A stretch of 64,000 bases of DNA from Azoarcus sp. DD4. Lineage in GTDB: Bacteria > Pseudomonadota > Gammaproteobacteria > Burkholderiales > Rhodocyclaceae. The notes beneath the pieces are model-generated. The model made no database searches, had not been told where the DNA came from, and worked only from the letters and a program-made list of their open reading frames with translations. A program made the position numbers and the translations under genes. How positions within the stretch are numbered: position 1 is the first letter of the stretch; every line of letters begins with the position of its first letter. Where the stretch lies: contig NZ_CP022958.1 of the NCBI RefSeq assembly GCF_006496635.1, positions 806,001-870,000 on the forward strand. Reading direction: 5' to 3'. Of the stretch, positions 25,602 through 34,829 are shown piece by piece.

Positions 25602-27716
25602 ATGCGCCATGGCGCCCGTTTCGCTCTCCTGATCCTGCTTGTGGGCCTGGTGCTCGGCGCCGCGACTGCCCATGTGCTGCAGCCGGCGCCGGCGGCAGGC
25701 CTGCGCCACGCAGTGTTCGATCAGTACCAGCGCTGGCAGCCGCGCGTCGCAGTGGACAGGCCGGTGCGTGTCGTCGACATCGACGAGGAGAGCCTCTCCC
25801 GTCTTGGCCAGTGGCCGTGGCCGCGCACGCGTCTTGCCGCACTCAACGACAGGCTGGCGCAGGCCGGCGCGGCAGCCGTCGGCTTCGATATCCTGTTCGC
25901 CGAACCGGATCGCACCTCGCCGCCGCGCCTGGCCGAAATGCCCGGTCTGCCGCCTGCACTCGGCGCAGCCTTGGGAGCCCTGCCGGATCACGATGCCGAG
26001 TTCGTCCGCAGCCTGACAGGGCGCCCGGCGGTACTCGGCTTTGCGGTCGAGTACGGAGCGAGCACGGGCTTGCCGCCGGCCTGGCCGTTCCGCGTGGTGA
26101 CCGTGGGCGAGTTCGACAGGCGTCCGCTGGGGGGCTATACCAAGGCGATCATGCCGCTGCCCGCGCTGGCATCCGCCGCGGCGGGGCTGGGGGCGATCAG
26201 CTTTGCCGCCGACGCCGACGGCATCGTGCGGCGGGCGCCGATGCTGCTCGGCCTGGCGGACGGGGTGGTGCCGTCGCTCGATTTCGAGTTGCTGCGGGTG
26301 GCGCAGCGCGCGCGCAACCTGCAGATCCAGCCCGGCGCGGGGCACGCGTCGGCAGTATTGCGCACCGGCGCCGTCAGCGTGCCGGTCAACGCTTCCGGGG
26401 AACTCTGGCTGCATTATGCGCGGGCACCGGAATCGCCTTACCTGCCGGCCTGGCGCGTGCTGGCGGGTGAAGTGCCCGCCGCCGAGCTGGCCGGCAGCAT
26501 CGTGCTGGTGGGCAGTTCGGCCAAAGGCCTGCTCGATCTGCGCTTCAGTCCGCTCGGCGGGGTCGTGCCCGGGGTCGAGATCCATGCGCAGGCACTTAAC
26601 CAGATACTCGATGCCGCTGTGTTGCTACGGCCGTGGTGGGCCGAGGCGGTCGAGCTGTTGGTCGTGCTGGTCGGCGCTGCGGTGGTGACAGCGCTCGCCC
26701 TGCGTCTGCGGGTAGTGCCGGCGGCCGCCGCGACCTTGCTGATGGTGACGGGTATCTGCGGGGCGGCCTGGCAGGCGTTCGCCGCGCACAGGCTGCTGCT
26801 CGATCCGGCCTTGCCGGCGCTGACCGTGCTCGCGGTCTTCATCACCGCCGGAGTCGCCCGCCATCGGCGCGAGGAGCTGCGGCAGCGGTGGCTGCGGCAG
26901 GCCTTTGCCCGCTATGTGTCGCCCAATCTCGTCGATCACCTCGTGAGGCATCCGGAGAGCTTGCGGCTGGGGGGCGAGCGTCGGGTCTGCAGCTTCGTGT
27001 TCACCGACATCGCCGGTTATACCCGTCTGATCGAGGATCTGGATCCTGCCGAGGCCGTCGGTCTGCTCAACGACTATCTTGCCGGCATGGTGGAGATCGC
27101 CTTCCGCCACCAAGGGACGCTGGACCGCATCGTCGGCGACGCTGTCGCGGTGTTGTTCTCGGCACCGCTCGTACAGGACGACCACGGCGCGCGCGCGCTG
27201 GCCTGTGCCCTCGACTTGCGGCGCTTCACCGATGCCTACGCCGCCACGCTGCAGGCGCGCGGCATCGCCTTCGGCCATACCCGCATCGGCGTCCACAGTG
27301 GCGAGGTGATCGTGGGGAATTTCGGTGGCAGCACGATGTTCGACTACCGCGCGCTCGGCGATCCGGTCAACGTCGCGGCGCGGCTGGAGTCGGCCAACAA
27401 GTGGATAGGTACGCGCATCTGCATCTCGGCTGCGGTGCGCGACGCCTGCCCCTCGGTGCCGACACGGCCGGTGGGCAGATTGCTGCTGCAGGGCAAGACC
27501 GTGCCGCTGATGGCGTACGAGCCGCTGGCGGATGGTGTGCCGGAGGATGCCGGGTACGAAGCGGCCTACGCCTTGCTGGCCGCCGGCGAGCCGGGAGCCT
27601 TGCAGGCCTTCGAGCGGCTGGCGGCGGCGCGCAGCGGTGACGGCCTGGTTGCCTTCCAGTGCGCGCGCTTGCGTGCCGGCGAGCGGGGCGATCTGATCGT
27701 GCTCAATGCCAAATAG
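25602..27716 (+). CDS. CHASE2-domain class III adenylate/guanylate cyclase
   Basis: The 704-residue product starts with a membrane helix and a periplasmic CHASE2 sensor domain (VRVVDIDEESLSRLGQWPWPR, AVGFDILFAEPD, VGSSAKGLLDLRFSPLGGVVPGVEIHAQAL). Three membrane helices follow, then a class III cyclase domain (FVFTDIAGYTRLIE; metal-binding Asp469 and Asp513; RALGDPVNVAARLES). It should make cAMP or cGMP in response to an extracytoplasmic signal. It converges on the FecR/OmpA gene pair. In many genomes CHASE2 cyclases lie next to FecR-domain proteins, so the two may form one envelope-sensing module. Confidence 0.93.
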   Translation: MRHGARFALLILLVGLVLGAATAHVLQPAPAAGLRHAVFDQYQRWQPRVAVDRPVRVVDIDEESLSRLGQWPWPRTRLAALNDRLAQAGAAAVGFDILFAEPDRTSPPRLAEMPGLPPALGAALGALPDHDAEFVRSLTGRPAVLGFAVEYGASTGLPPAWPFRVVTVGEFDRRPLGGYTKAIMPLPALASAAAGLGAISFAADADGIVRRAPMLLGLADGVVPSLDFELLRVAQRARNLQIQPGAGHASAVLRTGAVSVPVNASGELWLHYARAPESPYLPAWRVLAGEVPAAELAGSIVLVGSSAKGLLDLRFSPLGGVVPGVEIHAQALNQILDAAVLLRPWWAEAVELLVVLVGAAVVTALALRLRVVPAAAATLLMVTGICGAAWQAFAAHRLLLDPALPALTVLAVFITAGVARHRREELRQRWLRQAFARYVSPNLVDHLVRHPESLRLGGERRVCSFVFTDIAGYTRLIEDLDPAEAVGLLNDYLAGMVEIAFRHQGTLDRIVGDAVAVLFSAPLVQDDHGARALACALDLRRFTDAYAATLQARGIAFGHTRIGVHSGEVIVGNFGGSTMFDYRALGDPVNVAARLESANKWIGTRICISAAVRDACPSVPTRPVGRLLLQGKTVPLMAYEPLADGVPEDAGYEAAYALLAAGEPGALQAFERLAAARSGDGLVAFQCARLRAGERGDLIVLNAK

Positions 27717-27743
27717 GGGGCGGGGGGCCAGCGCTGCCGTGGT

Positions 27744-28361
27744 TCAGCGCACGGTGACCTCCACACGGCGGTTGCGCGCCTCGTCGGTGTTGTCCGGCGT
27801 GGGGACGAGCAGGTTGCGTTCGCCATGCGAAGTGATGGTGATCGCGCGGGCGGCAATGCTGGCGCCATTCAGCATGCCGCTCACGGCACGGGCGCGGGCC
27901 AGGCCGAGGGCCTCGTTGTCGGCCTCGCTGCCAACGGTGTCGGTATGGCCGATGATGGAGATGTCGGCAGCCGGGTAGGTACGTACCTGCTTCAACACGT
28001 CCGGCAGTTTGGCGCGCGAATCGGGCGTCAGGCGCGCACCGGCGGTCTCGAAGTAGAGCAGGAAGGTGGTTGGCGGAGGTGGCAGGGCGCTCAGGGCGGG
28101 GCCGAAGTCGGCCTCGATCTGTTGCGGGCTGCTGCCGAGCGGACGGGGACCGTCGGTCGTCAGGCTGACGGCGTCGCCTGCACGATCGAGCTGCACGCGG
28201 CCGCGCGGACCATCCACGACGACCTTGCCGGTGGAGCCGTCAGCATCCTCGAGCAACACGAGATACGAACGCTGGGCGCAGCCGGCCGTCGTCAGCGCAA
28301 GGCCGGCGGCAAGCAGGCTGCCCAGGCGGCGCAGCGTGCCGGCGGGGCGCGTGGTGCTCAT
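27744..28361 (-). CDS. OmpA-domain lipoprotein
   Basis: The 205-residue product has a lipoprotein signal with Cys28 in TTAGC and a C-terminal OmpA-like peptidoglycan-binding domain (FLLYFETAGARLTPDSRAKLPDVL, ISIIGHTDTVGSEADNEALGLARARAV, NTDEARNRRVEVTVR). It would anchor the outer membrane to the cell wall. The ATG overlaps the upstream FecR-domain gene stop (ATGA), so they are coupled. Its product and the FecR protein may feed the CHASE2 cyclase encoded opposite. Confidence 0.85.
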   Translation of the reverse strand: MSTTRPAGTLRRLGSLLAAGLALTTAGCAQRSYLVLLEDADGSTGKVVVDGPRGRVQLDRAGDAVSLTTDGPRPLGSSPQQIEADFGPALSALPPPPTTFLLYFETAGARLTPDSRAKLPDVLKQVRTYPAADISIIGHTDTVGSEADNEALGLARARAVSGMLNGASIAARAITITSHGERNLLVPTPDNTDEARNRRVEVTVR

Positions 28362-28801
28362 TGCTCCACCTTCACCAGGAAGCGGGTGCCGCGCACGCCT
28401 ATGGTGGCGGTCGGCGTGGTGATGGTCACCGCTTCCGGCTTGAGCTTGGCGATGATGCCGGAGACGAACTGCATGGTGCCGCGGACGACGCGGGTGCTCA
28501 GGCGCAACTCGTTGCGGGCGGGCGCGTAGAGATACTCGTCCACGCTGATCTCGGTGTCGGGGCCGAACGACATCATGGTGTTGTCCTTCAGCGTGAGCCC
28601 GAGGCTACCGTTAGCCAGCGTGCGGATGCGGTCGCCACGATGAACCGGGCTGCCTACGAACGCACTCTGCGGCCCCGCGCTACCGATGATGACGGCGTCG
28701 CCGGTGAGCGTCTTGACGTATCCTATTGGCAAGTCCTCGGCGCGCACGCCGAGGCTGGCGACGCAGAGCGCGCAGATCCAGATAAGTCGTTGAAAGGTCA
28801 C
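28358..28801 (-). CDS. Periplasmic FecR-domain protein
   Basis: The product, about 147 residues, starts at GTG 28801 six bases after AGGAGG, with a signal peptide (FQRLIWICALCVASLGVRA). A FecR domain follows: GYVKTLTGDAVIIGSAGPQSAFVGSPVHRGDRIRTLANGSLGL, then ATIGVRGTRFLVKV at the C-terminus. It has no membrane or sigma-interacting segment as in true FecR, so it is a free periplasmic FecR-like protein. It heads a two-gene operon with the OmpA-domain lipoprotein. Confidence 0.85.
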   Translation of the reverse strand: MTFQRLIWICALCVASLGVRAEDLPIGYVKTLTGDAVIIGSAGPQSAFVGSPVHRGDRIRTLANGSLGLTLKDNTMMSFGPDTEISVDEYLYAPARNELRLSTRVVRGTMQFVSGIIAKLKPEAVTITTPTATIGVRGTRFLVKVEQ

Positions 28802-28950
28802 GGCAGGCCTCCTTTCCGGTTGCCGTTTGCATGTGGCCATGTTTTACCCCGCTCGCCCGTATTGCGCAATGCCGCAAAGCTGCGGAATGCGAAGAATGTC
28901 CTTGGGTGCGAGTCGAGGTCGGCCATGCATCAGCTTGCAGGGGGCGCACG

Positions 28951-31950
28951 ATGGCGGCATGGAAAGGCTTGCGGTTCCGTTTCCACTACGTGGCGACGGC
29001 GTTGCTGGTGGTGTTCGTGATCCTGCTGATGGGGGTGTTCCTCCTCAGCGCGCTGAGCCGCTTCGGCGACATGGCCGAAGCCCATGCCCGTGCGGTGTTC
29101 GCCCAGATCGCCGATCGCAACGCGCTCAAGCTGCAGGAGACCATGCGCGGCGTCGGACGCGTGGTCAGCGCGCAGGCGGCGCTCGATGGCAGCTTCTTCA
29201 CCACGGCCGATGGGCGCCTCGACGATCGCACCCTGGTGAGTGGCCTGATCGCCGAGCTGAGGGTCAACCCGCAGGTCTACAGCTTTTACTTCGGTCTGGA
29301 GAGCGGCGAATTCCTGCAAGTCGTCGGCGTGCGTCGCGATGCACGCATCGCGGAGGCGCTCGCCGCGCCGGCCGATACCTACTTCGCCCTGCGCGCCATC
29401 GTTCGCCAGCGGGGCGACGATCGTGTCGAGAACTGGCGCTTTCTCGACGAGGCCGGCCGTCTGCTCGGCCAGCGCAGTGCGCAGGCGGTGTATCTGCCGC
29501 AATCGCGCCCCTGGTTCGGGCAGGCCTTGCGACAGGGGGGGCTGCAGGCTACCGAGTCCTATGTCTTTCAGTCATCCGGCGAGCTCGGTCTGACGCTGTC
29601 GCAGGCGCTTGCCGGCGGTGGGGGCGTGTTTGCCGCCGACATCACGCTGGGCGAGCTTGCCGCTTTCGTGGGCGGCTCGCTCGGAGATCTGCCGGGCGGT
29701 GCCGTGGTGCTCGACACCAGCCATCGCGTACTGGTCTTCCATGCCAGCAGCGGACTCGGCGCGCTGCAGCCGGCTGCGTTGCAGCCGCTGGCCGAGTCCG
29801 CCGACCCCTTCCTCGCCAGTCTGAACGCTGATGGGCTGCCTTCGCTGGACGGCAGGGTGGCGAGCGTGCGCGGCAAGTCCTTCGTCTTTGCCGGGCGCGA
29901 GGTCCGCTTTGCCAGCTCGGCCGCCTTCCATGTGGTGGCCTTCGCACCGGTCAGCGCCTTCAGCGGCCAGATCGAGCAGGCGCGTGACGAAATCCTGCTG
30001 ATCTCGGCGCTGGTGCTGGGCCTGTCCATGCCGCTCGCCTTCGTCATCGCGCGCCATGCCTCGCGTGCGCTCGGCTTGCTGGCGCAGGATTCGGAGCGGG
30101 TGATGCGGCTCGATTTCAGCGGGCAGTTGCGGGTGCGCTCGCTGTTCTACGAGATCGATACGCTGGGCGAGGCCCACCGCACCATGAAGGCCTCGATCCA
30201 GGAGCGCACGCGGGCCTTGAAGGCCGCGCTGGACAAACTCGAGAGCCTGGTCGAGAACGGCCTGCAGCTGTCGGCCGAGCGCGATCACGAGAAGCTGCTC
30301 GGCCATATCCTCGGCGTGGGCAAGCGGCTCTGCAATGCGGATGCCGCCTCGCTGCTGCTGACGACCGCGGAAGGGCGACTGCGCTTCGCGCTGCGCAGCC
30401 GTGACGACCCGCTGCCGGCGATGGAGATTCCCCTGCACGATCCGCACACCGGCGCGCCCAACGAACAGTTCGTCGCGGTATGGGTGGCCCTGCACCGGCA
30501 ATCGGTACGGATCGACGACACGGCGACAGAAACCCGCTTCGACGTTTCCGGCGCGCGGCGCAGTGATGCCGAGACCGGCTACCGTACCGTTTCCATGCTC
30601 ACCGTGCCGATGACGGCGACCAGCGGCGAGGTCATCGGTGTACTGCAGTTCCTCAACGCCACCGATCCCGACAGCGGCGAGATCGTGCCTTTCCCTGCGG
30701 AGATCGTGCAGTACATCGAGGCCTTGGCCTCGCAGTCGGCAGTGGCGCTCGACAACCACAATCTGCTCGAGTCGCAGCAGAGCCTGATGGACGCGCTGAT
30801 CCGCATCATCGCCGGCGCGATCGATGCCAAGAGCGCCTACACCGGCGGCCATTGCGAGCGGGTGCCGGAGCTGGCGCTGATGCTGGCCGAGGCCGCCTGC
30901 GAGGTCGACAGCGGACCGCTGGCCGCCTTCCGCTTCGTGTCGGAAGACGAGTGGCGCGAATTCCGCATCGGCGCGTGGCTGCACGATTGCGGCAAGGTGA
31001 CGACGCCGGAATACGTGGTCGACAAAGCCACCAAGCTGGAGACCATCTACAACCGCATTCACGAGATCCGCACGCGCTTCGAGGTGCTGTTGCGCGACGC
31101 CGAGATCGAACGGCTGACGCGGCTGCTCGCTGGCGGCGATGCGGCCGCTGCGACTGCCGCCTTCGAGGCACGCAAGGCACAGCTGATCGACGACTTTCGC
31201 TTTGTCGCCGAGTGCAACGTCGGCGGCGAGGCAATGGCGCCTGCGCATCTCGTCCGCCTGCGCGAGATCGCGCGCCAGACCTGGTTGCGCCATTTCGACG
31301 ACCGTCTGGGCCTGTCGCAGGAGGAACATCGCCGCCGTGCCGGCCAGGCGGCACCGTTGCCGGCGGTGGAGCCCTTGCTTGCCGACAAGGCTCATCACGT
31401 GGTGCCGCGCACCGCTGCCCAACACTTCGACGAGCGATACGGGTTCAAGGTGAAAGTGCCGGAGAACCTCTACAACTTCGGCGAGGTGTACAACCTCGGG
31501 ATAGGGCGCGGCACGCTCACCGAGGAGGAGCGCTTCAAGATCAACGAGCACATCATCCAGACCGTGATCATGCTGGACAGCCTGCCGCTGCCGCGCAACA
31601 TGCGGCGCGTGCCGGAGTATGCCGGTACCCACCACGAGACGCTCACCGGTTCCGGCTATCCGCGCGGGCTGACCCAGCTGGAACTCTCGGTGCCGGCGCG
31701 CATCATGGCGGTGGCGGACATCTTCGAGGCGCTCACCGCGTCGGATCGTCCCTACAAGAAGGCGAAGACCCTGTCGGAGGCGATCGCCATCCTGGCGGGG
31801 TTCGCCCGCGAGCGTCACATCGACCCCGACGTCTTTGCGCTCTTTCTCAGCGCCGGCGTCTATCGGCGCTACGCCGAACGCTTTCTCGAACCCGGGCAGA
31901 TCGACGAGGTCGACATCGGTATCTACCTCGCCGCTGCCGTCTCCGTCTGA
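28951..31950 (+). CDS. Membrane sensor with Cache-like, GAF and HD-GYP domains
   Basis: The 999-residue product starts at ATG 28951 after AGGGGG. It has a membrane helix, a large periplasmic Cache-like sensor, a second helix (ILLISALVLGLSMPLAFVIA), a HAMP-like linker and coiled coil, a GAF domain (about 460-620) and an HD-GYP domain. The HD pair is H678-D679 (WLHDCGK); the HHE and GxGYP signature lies at 894-904 (HHETLTGSGYP). HD-GYP proteins hydrolyse c-di-GMP to pGpG and GMP. About 190 residues separate the HD pair from the GTLTEEER helix, a long insert compared with a minimal HD-GYP domain. Confidence 0.92.
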   Translation: MAAWKGLRFRFHYVATALLVVFVILLMGVFLLSALSRFGDMAEAHARAVFAQIADRNALKLQETMRGVGRVVSAQAALDGSFFTTADGRLDDRTLVSGLIAELRVNPQVYSFYFGLESGEFLQVVGVRRDARIAEALAAPADTYFALRAIVRQRGDDRVENWRFLDEAGRLLGQRSAQAVYLPQSRPWFGQALRQGGLQATESYVFQSSGELGLTLSQALAGGGGVFAADITLGELAAFVGGSLGDLPGGAVVLDTSHRVLVFHASSGLGALQPAALQPLAESADPFLASLNADGLPSLDGRVASVRGKSFVFAGREVRFASSAAFHVVAFAPVSAFSGQIEQARDEILLISALVLGLSMPLAFVIARHASRALGLLAQDSERVMRLDFSGQLRVRSLFYEIDTLGEAHRTMKASIQERTRALKAALDKLESLVENGLQLSAERDHEKLLGHILGVGKRLCNADAASLLLTTAEGRLRFALRSRDDPLPAMEIPLHDPHTGAPNEQFVAVWVALHRQSVRIDDTATETRFDVSGARRSDAETGYRTVSMLTVPMTATSGEVIGVLQFLNATDPDSGEIVPFPAEIVQYIEALASQSAVALDNHNLLESQQSLMDALIRIIAGAIDAKSAYTGGHCERVPELALMLAEAACEVDSGPLAAFRFVSEDEWREFRIGAWLHDCGKVTTPEYVVDKATKLETIYNRIHEIRTRFEVLLRDAEIERLTRLLAGGDAAAATAAFEARKAQLIDDFRFVAECNVGGEAMAPAHLVRLREIARQTWLRHFDDRLGLSQEEHRRRAGQAAPLPAVEPLLADKAHHVVPRTAAQHFDERYGFKVKVPENLYNFGEVYNLGIGRGTLTEEERFKINEHIIQTVIMLDSLPLPRNMRRVPEYAGTHHETLTGSGYPRGLTQLELSVPARIMAVADIFEALTASDRPYKKAKTLSEAIAILAGFARERHIDPDVFALFLSAGVYRRYAERFLEPGQIDEVDIGIYLAAAVSV

Positions 31951-32042
31951 GCGGAGCGTTGCCTGTGGCCGGAGCCTGCCCGATCGGACGCCTGGAGAGG
32001 TAGAATCCTGCGTCTGTCCCGAAGAGTGTCCGGAGTCCTGCA

Positions 32043-33893
32043 ATGCCCCAATACCGTTCCCGCACTTCCACCGCCGGCCGCAACATGGCGGGCGCCCGCG
32101 CCCTGTGGCGCGCCACCGGCATGAAGGACGGCGACTTCGAGAAGCCGATCATCGCGATCGCCAACAGCTTCACGCAGTTCGTGCCCGGCCACGTGCATCT
32201 GAAGGATCTCGGTCAGCTCGTCGCGCGCGAGATCGAGGCGGCCGGTGGCGTCGCCAAGGAATTCAACACCATCGCGGTCGATGACGGCATCGCCATGGGC
32301 CATGGCGGCATGCTCTACTCGCTGCCCTCGCGCGAACTCATCGCAGACAGCGTCGAGTACATGGTCAACGCCCACACGGCCGATGCGCTGGTGTGCATCT
32401 CCAACTGCGACAAGATCACTCCGGGGATGCTGATGGCCGCGCTGCGCCTCAACATCCCGACCATCTTCGTGTCGGGCGGCCCGATGGAAGCCGGCAAGGT
32501 CAAGTGGGAAGCGAAGGTCATCCCGCTCGACCTGGTCGACGCCATGGTCAAGGCGGCCGACAAGAACTGCTCCGATGAAGAAGTCGACGCCATCGAGCGT
32601 TCCGCCTGTCCGACCTGCGGCTCCTGCTCCGGCATGTTCACCGCCAACTCGATGAACTGCCTGACCGAAGCGCTGGGCCTGTCGTTGCCGGGCAACGGCA
32701 CCACGCTCGCCACCCATGCCGACCGCGAACGCCTGTTCCGCGAGGCCGGCCAGCGTATCGTCGGCCTGGCCAAGCGCTATTACGAGCAGGATGACGCCTC
32801 GGTGCTGCCACGCTCGGTCGCAAGCTTCGCGGCGTTCGAGAATGCGATCAGCCTCGACGTGGCGATGGGCGGTTCCACCAATACCGTGCTGCACCTGCTG
32901 GCCGCGGCACGCGAGGCCGGCGTCGACTTCTCCATGAAGGACATCGACCGCATCTCCCGCCGCGTGCCCTGCCTGTGCAAGGTGGCGCCGGCGGTGCAGG
33001 ACGTGCACATCGAGGACGTCCACCGCGCCGGCGGCATCATGGGCATCCTTGGCGAGCTCGACCGCGCCGGCCTCATCAACCGCGAAGTGCCCACGGTGCA
33101 CAGCAAGACGCTGGGCGAGGCGCTGAGCCGCTGGGACATCATGCAGGCGCACGACAAGGCGGTGTTCGACTTCTTCCTCGCCGCGCCCGGCGGCGTGCCC
33201 ACCCAGGTGGCATTCAGTCAGAACCGCCGCTGGAACGAACTCGACATGGACCGCGCCAAGGGCGTGATCCGCAACAAAGCCAACGCCTTCAGCCAGGACG
33301 GCGGGCTGGCCGTGCTCTACGGCAACATCGCCGAGAAGGGCTGCATCGTGAAGACTGCTGGCGTCGATGAGTCGATCTGGAAATTCACCGGCAAGGCACG
33401 GGTTTACGAAAGCCAGGAAGACGCGGTCGCGGGCATTCTCGGCGAACAGGTGCAGGCCGGCGACGTGGTCATCATCCGCTACGAAGGCCCGAAGGGCGGC
33501 CCTGGCATGCAGGAAATGCTTTACCCGACTTCCTACCTGAAGAGCCGTGGCCTGGGCAAGGAATGCGCGCTGCTGACCGACGGCCGCTTCTCGGGCGGCA
33601 CCTCCGGCCTGTCGATCGGCCATGCCTCGCCGGAAGCGGCAATGGGCGGAGCGATCGCGCTGGTCGAGGACGGCGACACCATCGAGATCGACATCCCCAA
33701 CCGTCGCATCGCGCTGGCAGTGCCGGATGCCGAACTCGCCCGCCGTCGCGCAGCAATGGACGCCAAGGGCAGTGCGGCGTGGAAGCCGGTCAAGCGCGAG
33801 CGCGTGGTGTCGGCTGCGCTGCAGGCCTATGCGGCGCTGACCACTTCGGCCGACACCGGTGCCGTGCGTGACGTCACCCAGGTGCAGCGCTGA
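32043..33893 (+). CDS. ilvD: Dihydroxy-acid dehydratase
   Basis: The 616-residue product is the iron-sulfur enzyme of valine, leucine and isoleucine synthesis that dehydrates 2,3-dihydroxy-isovalerate and its homologue. Visible are AIANSFTQFVPGHVHLKDLG, the cysteine in CISNCDKITPGML, the CPTCGSCSGMFTANSMNCL cluster-binding motif, GSTNTVLHLLA and DGRFSGGTSGLSIGH. Length is normal for the family. It stands alone between the HD-GYP gene and the zapA module, with a terminator-like hairpin after it. Confidence 0.97.
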   Translation: MPQYRSRTSTAGRNMAGARALWRATGMKDGDFEKPIIAIANSFTQFVPGHVHLKDLGQLVAREIEAAGGVAKEFNTIAVDDGIAMGHGGMLYSLPSRELIADSVEYMVNAHTADALVCISNCDKITPGMLMAALRLNIPTIFVSGGPMEAGKVKWEAKVIPLDLVDAMVKAADKNCSDEEVDAIERSACPTCGSCSGMFTANSMNCLTEALGLSLPGNGTTLATHADRERLFREAGQRIVGLAKRYYEQDDASVLPRSVASFAAFENAISLDVAMGGSTNTVLHLLAAAREAGVDFSMKDIDRISRRVPCLCKVAPAVQDVHIEDVHRAGGIMGILGELDRAGLINREVPTVHSKTLGEALSRWDIMQAHDKAVFDFFLAAPGGVPTQVAFSQNRRWNELDMDRAKGVIRNKANAFSQDGGLAVLYGNIAEKGCIVKTAGVDESIWKFTGKARVYESQEDAVAGILGEQVQAGDVVIIRYEGPKGGPGMQEMLYPTSYLKSRGLGKECALLTDGRFSGGTSGLSIGHASPEAAMGGAIALVEDGDTIEIDIPNRRIALAVPDAELARRRAAMDAKGSAAWKPVKRERVVSAALQAYAALTTSADTGAVRDVTQVQR

Positions 33894-33906
33894 GCATGCG
33901 AAATGC

Positions 33907-33935
33907 GCGGACGGCAGCATGTCGCTGTCGTCCGC
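33907..33935 (+). terminator. Hairpin after ilvD
   Basis: GCGGACGGCAGC and GCTGTCGTCCGC form a 12-bp stem with one G-U pair around a 5-nt loop, about 13 bp after the ilvD stop. There is no T-tract, so termination strength is uncertain. Confidence 0.45.
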
Positions 33936-33993
33936 CGGCGCGCGCTTCAGCGCGTATTGACCGCATCCTGCGGGGCCCTCTACCATCGGTGCC

Positions 33994-34200
33994 ATGGACG
34001 ACGAACTGACTCCCGAACTGACCCGGCTCGAAGCGCAGCTCGAGCAGCTGATCAGCCTCTACGCCGGGCTCAAGGCCGAGAATCGCGACCTGCGTGCGCG
34101 GGTGGTGAAGCTCGAAGCCGACAATCACGTCCTGGCGGACAAGGTCAAGCTTGCCGCCGACAAGCTCGAAACCTTGCTCGACCAGTTGCCGGAAGCCTGA
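33994..34200 (+). CDS. ZapB-like small coiled-coil protein (TIGR02449 type)
   Basis: The 68-residue product is almost entirely coiled coil (LTRLEAQLEQLISLYAGLKAENRDLRARVVKLEADNH) with heptad-like Leu spacing. Small proteins of this kind are regularly encoded just before zapA and are annotated as a TIGR02449 family; their role is probably linked to division. The stop is 10 bp before the zapA ATG, so they form one operon. Confidence 0.8.
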   Translation: MDDELTPELTRLEAQLEQLISLYAGLKAENRDLRARVVKLEADNHVLADKVKLAADKLETLLDQLPEA

Positions 34201-34210
34201 GGAGGCCAGC

Positions 34211-34507
34211 ATGGAAGCGCTCGACATCACGCTGCTCGGCAAGGAATACCGGGTGGCGTGCGCCCCTGAAAACCGCGAGGCACTGCTCGCTGCGGCTGTT
34301 TTCCTCGACGGAAAACTGGTCGAAGTGGCCGACAAGACCCGCTCGTCCGGCGAGAAGCTGGCCGTCATGACGGCGCTGAATATCGCCCACGAATTTCTCC
34401 TTCATCAACGCGGAAACGGGTTTGACATGCCGGCCGCGAAGCGTAGAATCGAACTCATGAAAGCGCGCTTGGACGGGGTGCTGGCCCAACAGGAAAAGCT
34501 GTTCTGA
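34211..34507 (+). CDS. zapA: Cell division protein ZapA
   Basis: The 98-residue product is ZapA, which cross-links FtsZ filaments. It shows the ZapA start (DITLLGKEYRVACAPENREALLAAAVFLDGKL), the MTALNIAHEFL helix and the C-terminal coiled coil. The ATG at 34211 follows GAGGAGG. As in many proteobacteria the 6S RNA gene lies directly downstream. Confidence 0.93.
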   Translation: MEALDITLLGKEYRVACAPENREALLAAAVFLDGKLVEVADKTRSSGEKLAVMTALNIAHEFLLHQRGNGFDMPAAKRRIELMKARLDGVLAQQEKLF

Positions 34508-34520
34508 CGCGGGTTCCGCG

Positions 34521-34551
34521 TTGATTGGGCTGGTTGCCAGGCACGTAAGAT
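34521..34551 (+). promoter_or_regulatory. Likely promoter of 6S RNA
   Basis: A -10-like TAAGAT at 34546-34551 stands about six bases before the expected RNA start near 34557. A TTGATT at 34521-34526 is a possible -35 with a long 19-bp spacer, or TTGGGC at 34525-34530 with a short one. Confidence 0.4.
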
Positions 34552-34556
34552 CAATC

Positions 34557-34735
34557 CCCTGCAGTGTTCGTCGAAGTCGTAGATTCCTTGAACCAATGTC
34601 GAGAGACTTGGTTGCGGACCATAGACACCGCTGGTGTGCATGCCCCTAGCCGGGTGAGCCTGAGGCGGAAGGAAAGCGACCTCCCTGAACCCTAGGTTCA
34701 GGATGCCCGACGGAGACGGCACAGGCGGGGGGCCA
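34557..34735 (+). ncRNA. ssrS: 6S RNA
   Basis: 6S RNA binds the sigma-70 RNA polymerase holoenzyme by mimicking an open promoter. The region follows zapA, the usual position. The ends can pair (CCCCTG near 34557 with CAGGCGGGG near 34722-34730). Near the 3' side of the central bubble, CCTGAACC (34684-34691) and GGTTCAGG (34695-34702) form a perfect 8-bp stem. This matches the CUUGAACC/GGUUCAAG hairpin of E. coli 6S RNA in position and sequence. The CTGGTGTGCATGCCCCTAGCC segment corresponds to the apical stem. Exact ends are estimated. Confidence 0.88.
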
Positions 34736-34741
34736 AACAGC

Positions 34742-34769
34742 AAAAGGCACGGCATACGCCGTGCCTTTT
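34742..34769. terminator. Terminator after 6S RNA
   Basis: AAAAGGCACGGC and GCCGTGCCTTTT form a perfect 12-bp stem with a 4-nt loop (ATAC). The stem ends in a T-run on either strand, so it can act in both directions. Confidence 0.85.
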
Positions 34770-34829
34770 GCGTTGACGGTGGTCATCCGCGCGTACCGGA
34801 AGCGAGCGGCCGCCGTCCGGGAGACGGCG

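Noticed and set aside
29572..32043. Long minus-strand open frame
   Set aside because: It lies antisense to the GAF/HD-GYP gene, which has clear domain motifs; the antisense product resembles nothing.
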